Notes: generated from the letters alone by a model not told the origin. A DNA stretch of 64,000 bases from Sceloporus undulatus (GCF_019175285.1 NC_056523.1:204875000-204938999), one strand, 5' to 3'; counted from the stretch's first letter, positions 20,946 to 32,515 are shown. Program-made: numbers and translations.

Positions 20946-23900
20946 ATAAGGGAAGACCGGATCGATATTATACCTATCCTGCCTCCATCCCACCCTGCTA
21001 TCCCAATAGAATCAAGTGTCAGGTCCAATCATACCCCAGACGTGTCTCTGCTCCTGTGCATGCCAGTTCAATCAGAATAAGATCCACATTATTCACGACC
21101 TTCTGGAGGATAGGAACTGTTACCTGGCTTGGCATTACTGAGACCTGGCTGGGGGCCGAGAGTTACTTGCCTTGTGGACCGGCTCTTCCCAGCCGGGTTA
21201 TGTGGTTAAGGAGCACCACCAGGTTATGTGGGCGGCGGGGGGGGGGGTGAGGTGTTGCCTTCGTCCATAAAAACACTCTTACCCTAACCCGGAACCCCGT
21301 CCGGACGATGAACCCATCGAGTCTATGTACCGACCTGCAGGCTAGGGACAGTCTGGGGATTCTTTTGGTCTACCGTCCACCCCGTTGGGAAACAGTACCT
21401 CCCTAGTCGAGCTGACCAGTGGTCTAGGAAACTTGTTTTGGAGTTCCCCCAGCCTCTTGTTTCTGGGGGGACCTCACACTCCCTTTTGCGGCTGGCTCTC
21501 AGATCTGAAAGTGCGCTCGGAGTCCTGGCTTCCCTGATTGGCTATGGGCTGTCCCAATAGTCTCAGGGTCCATGCATTGCGCGGGTAATATGCTCAATGT
21601 CGTCTTAGCACGGACAGGGACAATCCGTGGGCAAAGGTTGTTTGGTCCTCTGCCCTCTCATAGACGGGCTCATTTCCTGGTTGAGGTTTCGACTTAAGGC
21701 ATCTACCTTAATTCCCCCTGGGGGTGGAGACCTATTAGAATGGTCCACCCTTGAAATGGACCTTTCCAGGGCTATATACAGCATCGCTTCATAATCGTCC
21801 TTTCCGGCCCCGCTTTTAATAAGAAACCCTGGTACACGAAGCTCTAGGAAAAGAAGCGGGCTGCGGCAACTCACTAGAGTGCAGCTGCGGAGACACCAGG
21901 TTTGTCTGATTAAGACACTCCACTCCGGCTCTTTTGAGTCTATGGCTGGCCAATAGGTGCCGCCAAACATTCTTTCATGCTGCACTATTGCGTCTGCGGA
22001 GTCGCGTCCAGCCAAAGGCTGTTCAGGTTGGTTAGGGAGCTAACTAGTCACCCCCGCCCTGAACCCTATCTTAGACCCAACAAGGCCTGTGTGACGACTT
22101 TAACAACTCTTTACAGATAAATCTCTCGGGCTAAGGGCTGATATCGACGCTGGCACTTTATCAGATGATAATAGGAGAAGGGTCCAGGAACTCCGTGAGA
22201 CTCTATTAAACTGGATTCATTTTGCGTTTGTACATACGCTGGACCAGCTCCTTTGAAGTGTTGGAAGACGACGTGCTCTCTCGATCCCTGTCCTTCTTGG
22301 CTGCGCCAGGTTGGTGTGCCGTAACATTCATATTTGCCACCTAATTAATGCCCATTCAGGGAGGGAAAAATTCCATCTCGTTAAAATTAGCAACAGTCCA
22401 ACTGTTGCTAAAAAAAAAACCCCTCTCCCTTGACCCCTGATAAGAAACAAACTATAGGCCGGTTTCACTATTGCCATTTTTAGGTAAGGTAATCGAGAGA
22501 GCCGGTTGCCTTCCAACTCCAAGCTGTCTTGCGAGAAAACGATTATCTGGACCCATTTCAAACTGGCTTCAGAGCGGTTCTTGAGTTGAAACTGCCATGG
22601 TCGCTTTAGTCAATGACTCCGTTTGGGTATCGACAGGAGAAGCGTTGACCTTGTTGTGCTCTTGGACATTCAGCGGCTTTCAATACAATTGACCCCGGTA
22701 TCCTTCTGGAAACGCCTGAGGGAGTTAGTTGGGGCATCGAGGGGCCACTGTGCTCAGTGGTTCGATCCTACCTCTCGGGCAGACTTCCCAGATGGTGCAG
22801 TTGGGGGACACTTGCTCCTTTAGAGGGACTCACATTTGGTGTCCTTCAGGGAGCTATTTTGTCCCCCACTTTGCTTTAACATTTACCTGAAAACTGCTGG
22901 GCGAGATAATCCGGAGACACGAGGCGCAGTGTTTATCAGTATGCTATGACCACCAAATATGGGGGGGCCTTCCTCTGTGCCTCGACTGATTCAGGGACTA
23001 AGGATGGGGTCTATCCTCTGAAAACACCTGCCTGAGTCAGTAATGGTCTGGATAAGGGAAACAAACTCAGTTTGAATCCAGAGAAAAGGACGTACTAGTG
23101 ATTAGGTCCCCAGGCCCAGGGAAGGAAGTTTATCCACCTGTCCATGAATGGGGTCACACTTCCCTGAAGGACAAAGTTCGCAGTCTAGAGTACTCTGGAC
23201 TCGGCTCTACAGTTGACATCTCAGTCGGATGCGACGGTCAGAAGTTGCTTGCTATCAACTTCGGTTGTACACAGCTGCGACCCTACCTGGGCCCCAAGGG
23301 ACCTTGAAACTGTGGTACATGCTCTGGTAACCCTCTCGCTTAGATTTCTGTAATGCGCTCACATGGGGCAACCCTTTACCCAGCCTGGAAGCTTCAGTTA
23401 ATACAAAAACATGCAGCCAGATTGGTCACTGCTGTTTCCAGGTTTGACCATAAACACCTATCCGAAAAGATCTGCACTGGCTGCTATTTGCTTCCGAGCC
23501 ACAATACAAGGTGTTGTTATTACCCATAAAGCCTAATGGCTTGTGCCCCCAGTTATTGAGGGATGTATCTCCCCATATAATCCGCCCCACACCTCAGAAC
23601 ACCCGGAATAAACTTGCTCGAAATCCATCTATCTAAATATGCTACTACATCCCAGAGGAGTTCTCCGTAGCAGCCCCCACAAAATCTGGAACACTCTTCC
23701 TGAGCAACTCCGCCCTATCCCCCACCTAACCACATTCACAAGAGGTTAAAACTTTCCACTTTCTCAAGCCCTTCCCCTCTGGCAAATGAAAACTCGGTTA
23801 CTTTGAGCCCAGCAGCAGGCCAACGAGGCAAAACCCAGCCAGGCAGAGAGTCCAAAAAGGGCTGGCGAACGACAGTTCTGGTCTGGTTATTTTATAAAAT

Positions 23901-24477
23901 TTAAAAATGGTTATGTTAAATAGTAATTTGTGTGTTCATGCACTTGCTTTGTTTTTTCTTCAGACCTTCTGCCTCCCCATTTTCAGCTGCTTTTAAATAA
24001 TGTACCGGTTTCCTTTCCCTTTTCCCTGTCATCCTCAGCTTCCTTCCATGCAAACTTCTCCCATATCACAGTTAATCCTTTCCCTTCCCACTGTCTTGAA
24101 TTATCTGTATTCCTGCACGGCGTACGATGAGTTGGCTATATGGCCCTCGTTAGTACACTTTCAGCTCTAGGCTTCTTATGTATTCCTGCACGGCCGAACG
24201 GGCCGGGCCTATAAACCCCTTAGGGGCTGTAGTGTGCAGGCCTGATATAGACTTCCGATTTGCCCACAAACTGCATGATGGGTCTAATGACGTTACATTG
24301 CTGATTTCCAAATTTTTAATTTTTATAAGCACAGTCATCATCAGCCAAAAACACAAAGTATGGATATAACATCAGTGAAGACTTTTAAAGGGACATGTTT
24401 ATTATCGTTTTCATCTTGTTTACCACCCTTTCTGTACAGAAAAAAGACTGGTCTGCTAAAATGGAGTTCCGTTGCTT
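23901..24477. other. no gene; small shared motif
   Basis: The words cttcccactgtcttgaatta and tctgtattcctgcacgg at 24084-24120 recur at 26932-26967, and attcctgcacggccg again at 24181. This suggests pieces of one unnamed repeat. Confidence 0.4.
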
Positions 24478-24514
24478 GTTGTTGTGTTGTTGTTGTTGTT
24501 GTTGTTGTTGTTTC
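24478..24514. repeat. (GTT)n microsatellite
   Basis: Tandem gtt/ttg over about 37 bases. Confidence 0.9.
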
Positions 24515-25273
24515 TTATTATTAGGGCGTCCTTCTCTTCCGTGAGGGATCTGTTCCGGAGCCCTGAGAAAGAGGAAAACGTGTGTGTTCTGAAGCCCCAT
24601 TTCCACATAATGGTGCTTGAATCACGGTGTGCGTGCGGTGACGCACCATGCGTACGCACACCATCGCTTTCCCCCACGCTGGCGCTGTATAGGCCTATCC
24701 TGGTTTCCACTCCACCAAATACTTCCAAAGGAAAGGCCCGGGAACGCTCATGGCTGCCAAGTGCTTTCTTTCAGTCAGTCTCAAAGGGTGCCACAAGATC
24801 GCCATCCATAACTCCCAGGGGTAGCAAATTTCAACAAAAAAATCCACCAAACAGTGATGCAGAGTTTCATCCCAGGTCTGTTCCGGTCCGTTGCATCAGT
24901 TATTCACACTACTGATGATTTGGAGCTTAGGAAAAAAACTCAGAGGGAAACCCCACTATTGTTATCTGGATAAAGTGGGGGTTTTTTGTAGCCCAGCCCA
25001 ACTTACTTTAGTGTGTACAGATGTGAGTGAACAATGGAGATTCAACTCAGATTACTCCTGGCTTTTTTTCACAGTGTGAATAACCCCCGACTTTTTAAAA
25101 ACATCGCCATCATTCAGTAGTGTGAATAATCTTTTTTTCTAAACAGCCTTGTAACCAGAGGTTGGATGGGCCATTCAGTCGGGGAGGTGCTTTGTTCCTG
25201 TCTTCTGCATGGCAGTGGGTGGGATAGATGTAATAATGGCCCTTGAGGTCTCTTCAGCTCTATGCTTCTAGAG
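24515..25273. other. no gene or clear repeat recognised
   Basis: A CpG-bearing stretch at 24540-24700 (tccgtgagggatctgttccg, cgtgcggtgacgcaccatgc) looks like the start of an unclassified repeat. Confidence 0.35.
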
Positions 25274-25419
25274 TTTGTTCAGAATAGGTTTGCCCTGGCC
25301 CTGCCCTGATGCTGAGAGAGTGTGCTTGTCTCAGGTCACCCACTGAATCCAAGGCCAAGCGGTGACTGACCCTGGTCTCCAGAGTCTAAGGCCCCACACT
25401 CCAACCCACTATGGCACTC
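25274..25419 (-). mobile_element. tRNA-derived SINE, partial, reverse strand
   Basis: Contains tttgttcagaataggtttgc, gatgctgagagagtgtgctt, gtctcaggtcacccact and the head complement ctggtctccagagtctaagg. Confidence 0.65.
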
Positions 25420-25622
25420 AAAACCATGTGAGAAAGCAGGGCTGACTTTCCCATCTGCGGGCTGCTGCCTTCAACTGGCTGGGCTGGTGGCATCCAAGAT
25501 TAGGGAAGGTGCAGCTCAGCTGCAAGCTTCGTTTACTTCTCCTTGGAACAGGCACCTGGATGTTCAGTAATATGGTTTCTACACACATGCTACCGAAATA
25601 ATACTTTCTTTATGTGTCACCT

Positions 25623-25834
25623 TGTTGTTATTGTTGTTGTGTGCCTTCAAAGTGTTTCTGTCTTTGGCAACTCCTAGCACAGGTATATGGGGTTTTCTTT
25701 GGCCAAGATTTGTTCAGACTGGGTTTGGCACGGCCATCCTCTGAGGTTGAGAGGAACCCCTGGGTTTCCATGGCCAAAACTGGATTTGAAATTCTGGCCA
25801 CCAGCATCCTAGCAACCCTGAAACCACTCACACC
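25623..25834 (-). mobile_element. tRNA-derived SINE, reverse strand
   Basis: Order is ttgttgttattgttgttgtg, tgccttcaaagtgtttctg, ggggttttctttggccaaga, tttgttcagactgggtttgg and gggtttccatggccaaaac, with the head complement eroded. Confidence 0.7.
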
Positions 25835-25892
25835 TGAAATAATTATTTTATGTGTCTCCTGTAAGTAAGTAAATATTTTATTGTGGTAATCG

Positions 25893-25928
25893 GGGGGGGG
25901 GGGGGGGGCGGGGGGGGGGGGGGGGTGG
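25893..25928. repeat. poly-G tract, about 36 bases
   Basis: Nearly pure G (one C, one T) in cggggggggggggggggggg-type runs. Such a run is a classic long-read or polymerase error spot, but it could also form a G-quadruplex. Confidence 0.9.
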
Positions 25929-27000
25929 GGACCAGTAACAATAGCTGATTACAATGTGATTACAAACATCTGAACATTAAAAAACCTACCCCAAGTAAAA
26001 ACAAGGCCACAAATTACTGTGAAACTCATAAAAAGAAGGCAATTCCAAATTAGTATTTAGGCGACAGGCGGTGAGGCCTTACTAACCTAAAAGGGACCGG
26101 CACTTCATTATTATACGAACCCTTATTAATAATCGTGTCTCAATTCAGTTACGGCATCCAAGGTGACTTACAAATTGGTTCATGAAAAATATTTGGGTTG
26201 CCATGTAGGCCTTACACCAAAATTTACTGTTGCTGATATGCCCATAGTAAAGATTCTGTTCTACTACACTAACATTCACAAACAATGGGCCCCATGCAAA
26301 ACAGGCCAAAACTAAAGCTTGCTTCGGGTCACTTTGGAGGTATGATGTTTAAAGATGAATGCTCCTAAGAGGCCAGAAAGCCGTGCCAACGACACGCTCC
26401 AGTCCTAAGGACTGGAGTGCAGCTTTGGTGTAGCTTTGTCTCTTAGGAACGCATGCACATTACTCCAGAGTGACTAGAAGCAGCTTTTATTTCGACCGTC
26501 TGTATGGAGCTAATGCTAACTTTATTTGCCCAACCAAATTGCACATTGTGCATGTAGCTTGCTTCAAAGCTCCCCTGAATTCTTCATTAGACACCGTTTT
26601 TGCAAATCATCCAGGAGAAAAAATGTTTATAAAATGAAATGTTAGTCACAGAAGTTCTAAGTACCATTTTAAAAAATGCCATTTTGGAGCTCTGCATGAG
26701 AGAATGAGAAAGGAAAACTCTGTCCCTGTTTAGATCCCCATCATCTGTGAAACTAGCTAGGTGTCCATGGGCTTTCACTGTTTGGCAACTTAACAGCCCT
26801 TGGCTGGTGAAGATGGAGGCAAAGCACCGCTTTGACTCCTTGGTGAAAAAGATGGCATTAAAAAGGTGACAAAACAATAAAATTCTGTGGCTAGCCGACT
26901 ATTTTTACAAATTGCCAACCGTGTCCTGTAGTCTTCCCACTGTCTTGAATTATCTTATTCTGCACGGTCACGTCTCTAAAGCAATGTGCTTTTGAAAATT
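25929..27000. other. no gene; short palindrome
   Basis: At 26397-26417 ctccagtcct and aggactggag form a perfect 10-bp stem around one base. The rest is unrecognised. Confidence 0.4.
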
Positions 27001-27480
27001 CCATTCTCTCATACGTTGAAGCCATGGTCACTAGGGCCTCTTCCTTTCCGCGAAACCCACTTGATCCCTGTGATTTCTCTCTGTATGGTGGAGTCTATGT
27101 TGCAGAATTTTGAGCATGATTTTGCTTCATAGAGATTAGTGCTATGGCTCCTGTCATTGCTGCACTCTTTGTCTCTCCTTTTTGTGGGAATTGGATGCTT
27201 ATTGATCGTTTCCAATCTGTTGGATGTCGTTCTGTTTTCCATATCTGTTGAATATGTTGGTTCGCACTAGAGTTGACCTGTCAGTGTAGATTGCCGCAGT
27301 TCACTTTGACTATCATCTTATTCTGGTGATTTGTTTTTTGCTATTTCTCTTCTGCAGCTTCACCTGGGTTCTTTTTAGAATTTGGGGTTCCTTTTCCTAT
27401 GGCTCTTCATCCCATGCGTCTCATTTTGTCATCTCTTTTATATAACACTTTGTGTATTGCGTCCAACGTCTTTTATTGCT
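27001..27480 (-). mobile_element. RTE/BovB-type LINE fragment (reverse transcriptase)
   Basis: On the minus strand it reads TINKHPIPTKRRDKECSN, then SKFCNID and STIQREITG, and VSRKGRG. This is the RTE/BovB block usually written WKQSxIxPIPKKGxxKECSNYR ... GFRKGRG. Frame changes and base differences are many. Reptile BovB elements are known to have moved between species. Confidence 0.75.
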
Positions 27481-27661
27481 TCCTGGTTTTCTTTCTTCTG
27501 GTGTGTTTATGAGTGTTGAAAAATATGATAGAAAACGTGCAACGATTGATGGGTTGTCCTAATATGCAATAATGATAATACTTGTCCTGAATATTGCCAG
27601 TTCGAGCCCACATATGAGGGCTTGGGAAATGGGCAAACCCTACAACTAGATCAAGCGCCAA

Positions 27662-27886
27662 TGTTGCATAGTGGTTTTTAGTGTTTGACACTACAACTGG
27701 AGACTTAGGTTCGATTCCCTGTTTGGCACAGGAACCTAATGGAGACTTGGGCCAAGTCACATGCTATCAGCCTCAGGGAAGGCAATGACCACTCTTCTGA
27801 ACAAATCTTGCCAAGAAGCCACGATTGATTTTGGCCTTAGGGTTGCCAGAAGTCAGAAACGGACTTGAAGGCACACACCACTGTGA
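27662..27886 (+). mobile_element. tRNA-derived SINE, full body
   Basis: The head has catagtggtttttagtg and ttaggttcgattccctg (B box). The body has ccaagtcacatgctatcagc, ctgaacaaatcttgccaaga, ttagggttgccagaagtcag and gacttgaaggcacacacca. It is one of the best preserved copies here. Confidence 0.8.
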
Positions 27887-28000
27887 CACCGTACATCGCT
27901 CTCAAAACTACACTTCCACTCTTCCATAGGATGGAGCCATGGCAATTAAAGTGGGGTCAACATGGATATTTTGCAGGTAGATGCAGCTCAGTGCTGGGGT
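27887..28000. mobile_element. MITE M1, right half
   Basis: Contains aggatggagccatggcaatt, aaagtggggtcaac and the end gcaggtagatgcagc, the right half of M1. Confidence 0.5.
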
Positions 28001-28339
28001 TGCCATTGCTGCTCTTCTGTTGATAATTGTTTCAAAATGGATCCAACAAACATTATCCTAAAAAATGTTTCAATGCGTTCATTTACCGTGATAGACAATT
28101 TATGAGCTGGCAATGATGTTTTGGACACTATATGACACTACTGTGCCATACAATTATCGTGTGATGGAGCTACATTAAAATGGCGTGTAGCTTGTTTGTC
28201 ACCTAGAAGTGTATTAACAAAGTGCTTAGAGGTTTGTACTAACCCCCCCTGATGATGTATTTACTGTTTGGAACTCCAGCCTCACATGTTAAGGTTTGCA
28301 GCTCAGTCTATATATCCTGACTGGACTTAGACTCTCTCG

Positions 28340-28735
28340 TCGAACAGGATTTATGTCCCAAAACACACTGTAGATATAATAGTCCAGTTTGTATGCTTTA
28401 TATCTGCCCTGGCTCAGTGCTAGGACTGCTGGGCGTTGTAGTTTCTTGTTGGAACAGAGCTTCTGAATGGACAGATAAGGCTCAGTGCTTTCTCAGTCCC
28501 CGATTCCCATAGCACTGAGCAGGAAGGCTTAAAGCGGTCTCCCAGGAACTACAGTTCCATCGCTTGCGCCCGGGCATCTTACTTCGGGATTTATAGTTTG
28601 GGTGAGAGGATTGTCTGGCAAGAACTTTGATCCCTGGAGCTCAGAGTGGCCAAGCAGAGAGTTTAAAGTCTTGCGCAGAACTCAGTTTCCTGGTTAGCAT
28701 TGAGCCAGGGCTGCTTACTTTGGGGATTTATTATG
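28340..28735. mobile_element. decayed MITE M1-like tandem pieces
   Basis: The M1 words ggctcagtgctaggactgct, gggcgttgtagtttcttgtt, ggaactacagttccatcg and tagcattgagccaggg recur three times in alternating order. 28001-28339 before it holds nothing that I recognise. Confidence 0.45.
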
Positions 28736-28825
28736 TTTGTGGATTTTTCTTTTTTTTTTTGGTTTTTTGTGTGGTGTTGTTGTTGTTTGTTTTGGCCTTA
28801 GCAAGTCTAGGGGGAAAAATATAGC

Positions 28826-28930
28826 CCACAGCTGCTGTGGTACAGTAGTTGATGGTTGTGGCCTGCCCATGCCAAATGACCAACCAGGGCTGACCCTGCT
28901 TAGCATTGCCCCACTTCTAGAGGAGGGGCC
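28826..28930 (-). mobile_element. 5S rRNA-derived SINE head, degraded
   Basis: The reverse complement contains gctaagcagggtcagccctg and ggttggtcatttggcatggg, the equivalent of 5S rRNA gctaagcagggtcgggcctg then gttagtacttggatggg. The plus strand starts aatatagcccacag, the usual joint with the SINE body. Confidence 0.65.
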
Positions 28931-28959
28931 TTCTGCAGCGGGAGGCCTGGCTTTGCTCC

Positions 28960-29285
28960 TCTTCTAGCCATATAAGTGCTCTCTCGCCGCCTGTTTCGGT
29001 TTCCCTTCCTCGGTTTTTTTCGTTTCCTTGCTGCAGCTTTCCTTTCTGGTCTAGTTCCTCCTCCTCCTCCTCTCCGCTGCCCTTTCAGCCATTTCTGACT
29101 GCGTGATCAAGGCAGGCTACTGGAGTGAGAAGCCAGGGCTTGGAATGAGGCAGTGGGGAGCCCTGGTGGACCCCCAAATGACTCCAGGAGAAGGAGAATT
29201 GCTCGATTCCGTGCGGCTCAAATCCAGAGACCTCTAACCGGTCTCCTCCTCAGCTACATGAGAACTGGCTCGACGCGGTAAATTG
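28960..29285 (+). other. C/T-rich, CpG-bearing stretch with TATA-like word
   Basis: catataagtgctctctcgcc at 28969 is followed by pyrimidine-rich and CpG-containing sequence and, at 29277, a possible donor cgcggtaaat. It could be a promoter with a first exon, but no coding sequence or linked gene supports it. Confidence 0.15.
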
Positions 29286-29309
29286 GGGGGGAGGTTCGCC
29301 ACTGAGTCA

Positions 29310-29985
29310 CATCTGCAGAATCATCAGGTTGACACCGCTTTTGAATTTCTGGTGCTCAGTGCTGGGAGAGCTGTATGGTCTGGGAGACTTGGAATGGGCA
29401 TTCTTTGTTCTTGGCAGGCTCTGAGCTCAGTGGGGAATCAAAAGGGTGCTAGCAGAGAATGTTGTCTCCCAAATATGAAATCCAAAGGTTGAGTCTATGT
29501 GGAACTATAGTGCTGGGGAGACCTTTTAGCCTTCTCTGCTTGGCAGCTCCTGAGCTGCGGGGAATCAAAGAGGTGCTAGCAGAGATGCTCTCACCAAATA
29601 TACATCCCAAAGTAGATGCTATGTGGGAACTTAGTTCTGGGAGACCTTTAGCCTTCTTGCATGGCGGTGCTGGGTCAGGGGGGGAATCAAAGGTGTGCGA
29701 GCGGACGCTCTCACCAACTATAAATTCCCAAGTAAGATGCTATGGGAACTGTAGTTGCTGGGAGACTTTAGCCTGTCTCTGCTTGGGCAGCTCCTGAGCT
29801 AGGGGGGGGGAATCAAAAAGTTCTAGTAGAGAATGCTCTCACCAAACTATAAATCCCCAAGTAAGATGGCCCTGGCTCAAAGTTTTGGGAACTGTAGTTC
29901 TTGGAGACGTTTAGCCTTCTCTGTCAGAGGGGTGGGGCACCACAAACTACAAATCCCAGGACAAAGTGGTGTCAAAGCATGAATT
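29310..29985. repeat. MITE M1 with internal tandem amplification (~125-bp units)
   Basis: The outer ends cacatctgcagaatcatcag (29309) and agcatgaattatttctgtgg (29973) are M1 ends. Between them the block ggaactgtagttctgggaga, tttagccttctctgcttggc, agctcctgagctg, gggaatcaaagaggtgctag, gagaatgctctcaccaaa recurs with starts near 29374, 29501, 29625, 29744 and 29887. That is four to five copies spaced about 119 to 143 bases. Confidence 0.7.
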
Positions 29986-30014
29986 ATTTCTGTGGCGCGC
30001 ATGCATTATTATTA

Positions 30015-30165
30015 TTTGTTCAGATGAAGTTTACATTGTCTTCCCCTGAAGCTGAGAGAATGTGACTTGCCCAAGGTCACCCAGTGGGTTTCATGGCAGA
30101 GCAGAGAAGTAAATCCTGGTTTCCAGAGTCATTGTCCAGCACTCAAACTACTATACCATGCTGGG
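30015..30165 (-). mobile_element. tRNA-derived SINE, reverse strand
   Basis: Contains tttgttcagatgaagttt, cttcccctgaagctgagaga, tgacttgcccaaggtcaccc, ggtttccagagtcattgtcc and actataccatgctggg. Confidence 0.75.
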
Positions 30166-30175
30166 TCTCATTATT

Positions 30176-30814
30176 GCATTCATACTGTGAAACATTATTT
30201 TATGTATTAGGGGCTGAGCCTGGGGCTCAACCTGGATTGGTCCCCAGGGTGGTGTGGGGACAAGTGAGTGTTGGCGCAGCCTCCTGTCCCCGCACCACAG
30301 ATCTGGTACATTGTACACCCCTTACCTCCGTCTTCCACTTCTGCATGTGAGTAGAGCCCTGTTGCTGTGCAATGACAGACAAACATAAGGGGTCCGACAG
30401 TCCCATGCAGGACTGCTTTGGAGTTTTCTTGGAAACTGCATGGCAAACAGTAGGTCAATTTGTCCTGCGCTAAGGCCCTTTTGGCCCCAAATCAGACTGG
30501 ATCCAATCGGTCCCAATCCTGCCTCCAGGGTTTTGGCCTGCATCATCCAAACCTAATAATATGAGGCTGGGGTGGGGACCCGGACCTTTTTGTCCATGTG
30601 GACAACCCCTAAGTAAGCTTGATCAACCATGTTTTAATGCTTTCTAACATTAACAGTGCAGAGTTATTAGGCACCCCTCCTCCTTGATGTAAGAACAAGT
30701 CGTTTTTCACACAATCAAAAACTTTGCTACAACCTATCAATCACAGGCTGTTTTTCTTCCGAAGTTCTTTGGTATGCTGCAGTAGTCAATGTATATTTAC
30801 AATATGATTCTTAG
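30176..30814. other. no gene or clear repeat recognised
   Basis: Unique-looking up to the 100-N gap. Confidence 0.4.
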
Positions 30815-30914
30815 NNNNNNNNNNNNNNNNNNNNNNNNNNNNNNNNNNNNNNNNNNNNNNNNNNNNNNNNNNNNNNNNNNNNNNNNNNNNNNNNNNNNNN
30901 NNNNNNNNNNNNNN
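30815..30914. other. assembly gap, 100 N
   Basis: Exactly 100 undetermined bases, a conventional size for a gap of unknown length. Confidence 0.99.
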
Positions 30915-31020
30915 CCAGCCTACCTCACAGGGTTGTTTTGAAGATAAAGTAGAGAAAAGGAAAACCAATTATGCTATCCTGAACTCAACAGAACAATAAT
31001 GCAATATAAATCATGGATAA
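30915..31020. mobile_element. possible LINE tail piece
   Basis: cagcctacctcacagggttg followed by gaagataaagtagagaaaag is a phrase common in reptile retroelement 3' regions. Cut by the gap. Confidence 0.35.
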
Positions 31021-31271
31021 ATATGCCCCATCCCACTGCTAGACATGTACTCTCAAGCCATGTGTAAATGTGTATATATAAAACAAATAGTTTCAGGGAG
31101 CACTTGATGTCTCTGGCCAAGGGAATTTGGTCTGTTTCCAGAGTGCCATTCAACACATTCCTGTTGAAACCAGAGATATCTGTCTGTTTGTGGGTGCAGG
31201 TTATGCCAGACTTTGACTGACTATATAGGACAGATTTATACTTCCAAATGATATCCCCTTCTCTCAGCAAA

Positions 31272-31560
31272 TTAATGTATTTACTCATGAATAAGTCTAG
31301 AAATGTTAGTAAAAAACAATCGACCCAAAAAAAACCTGGGTTGACGTATCCATGGGTAAGTACTGTACCTTAACTCTTGTCCAAAAAGAAACCGTTCTTT
31401 TCTCTCAGTAGAGAGCCAAAAAGTGAGAGCTTAGTCCATCCCAGGAGAATCTGAAAGAAGCACTGACCCCTTCTGCTCTCTCAAAAAGGCAGCGCTTCTG
31501 GTATTTTGGATTGTTTGGATATGAAAATAGTGGTAGTGGCAGCAGATCATTGGCAGGTCC
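31272..31560. mobile_element. MITE family A, one half
   Basis: Starts atgtatttactcatgaataa with gtctagaaatgttag, then gggttgacgtatccatgggt and aagtactgtaccttaact, as in the other family A copies. The opposite end is missing. 31561-31994 holds nothing recognised. Confidence 0.6.
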
Positions 31561-31994
31561 CCTTAAAGAAATGTTGAGAGAGTAGATGGGGGGTCAGTGC
31601 TAATTATTGTTTTTATTAACTGCCCCTGAGTAATATCCAAATGGTTTTCTATGCCCTGATAAATAAATGAATGACTCCCAGAAGGTCAGGAATCTCATCT
31701 AGAGAGGAGGCTGCCTGTTGTTTGTCTCTCTGATTCACTGCTTTGGCCATGCCCCCTTCTAAAGACTTTTCAGTTTGACTTTGACTTTGGACTAGGTTTA
31801 GTACGTTCATCCAGTTGTTCATGTTGCAGTAGAATTAACCAAGTTAAACTAATTGTCCTGTGTGTTCCTGTGTGACTCGCTGGTTGTAGGATTTCACCTT
31901 TCCAAGTTGGTGACTTGTCCATGCTAAATTAGCAGCGGGTAGGTAATGCTTTTCCTTTAAGGCTCCCTAATAGAGCAGAGGAATCTGTAATCTG

Positions 31995-32095
31995 TGGCCT
32001 TTCAGATGTTATTGGAGCTTCTGCCGTTCAGTCCAGTGGGTCAGGATTATGGGAACAGAAGTCTACAACACTGGAAGGCTGTACCCACCTGTCCC
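31995..32095. mobile_element. hAT-like MITE relic
   Basis: tggcctttcagatgttattg, gagcttctgccgttcagtcc and the opposed agaagtctacaacactggaa form the usual two-lobed palindrome of a common hAT-type MITE. Confidence 0.4.
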
Positions 32096-32351
32096 TTTTA
32101 GGTGTAAGAATTAAATATATCTGCTATTTTACTTCTGAACAAGAATGCATCTCACCTTCTAGGAGTTAAGTTGATCTGCCAAATAAGCTAAAGGTTCTGA
32201 AATCTGTGTTTCAATTAAAGTTGTTTTCATGCAGTCAAGTCCACGCTTTTCAACAACTGTTGGCTTGTTTTCAAAAACTGTCCCTCTTCTCCATGAACTA
32301 GCTCTGTATGTGGTTATCTACAGGCCAATGATTCCTTACCCCATTAAGTAA

Positions 32352-32515
32352 GTGTGTGTGTTGTGTGTGCGTGCGCCATTGCCCCCTCTTGAAATATAGC
32401 CTGCAGCACCTGGTATTCATTTGTGGTCCCCATCCAATTATTATCCAGACCTCACCCTGCTTTGCTCCAGGATCTCAGACCGGATCTGATGCCTCCAGGT
32501 AGTCAGGCACTGAAC
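32352..32515 (-). mobile_element. 5S rRNA-derived SINE, nearly full head
   Basis: Plus-strand order: (tg)n with gtgcgccattgccccctc, aaatatagcctgcagcacct, ggtattcatttgtggtcccc, atccaattattatccagacc, tcaccctgctttgctccagg, atctcagaccggatctgat. Read on the minus strand this follows 5S rRNA (gatctcgtctgatctcggaa, gctaagcagggtcgggcctg, agtacttggatgggagacc, ctgggaataccgggtgctgt) over about 110 bases. The SINE body joint and (tg)n show it is a SINE, not a 5S gene. Confidence 0.75.

Larger units (their letters stand above)
20044..23900 (+). mobile_element. L2 LINE, near full length, with duplicated 5' monomers
   Basis: The element begins with two related 5' monomers (20044 and 20588). Its endonuclease domain starts near 21080: HDLLED, then WLGITETWLG (the TETWL block) and ESYLPC. 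The reverse transcriptase follows with NYRP-type sequence (22447), GKVIERA, LDPFQTGFRA (22550), VVLLDIQ (22655), a QGAILSPTL block (22843) and the YQYADD region (22934), then LNPEK (23073), ALVT, and FRA. The same 3' block order as the copy at 9001 runs to about 23790, then a UTR with ggttattttataaaattt. Many frame changes break it; some may be sequencing errors. L2 inserts by target-primed reverse transcription. Confidence 0.85.

Noticed and set aside
28960-29285. ACO1 promoter and first exon
   Set aside because: Only a TATA-like word and CpG-bearing sequence; no ACO1 5' coding exon between here and 38.98 kb, and a 100-N gap and repeats intervene.
32397-32511. True 5S rRNA gene
   Set aside because: Many differences from 5S rRNA, and it is joined to a SINE body with a (tg)n run.
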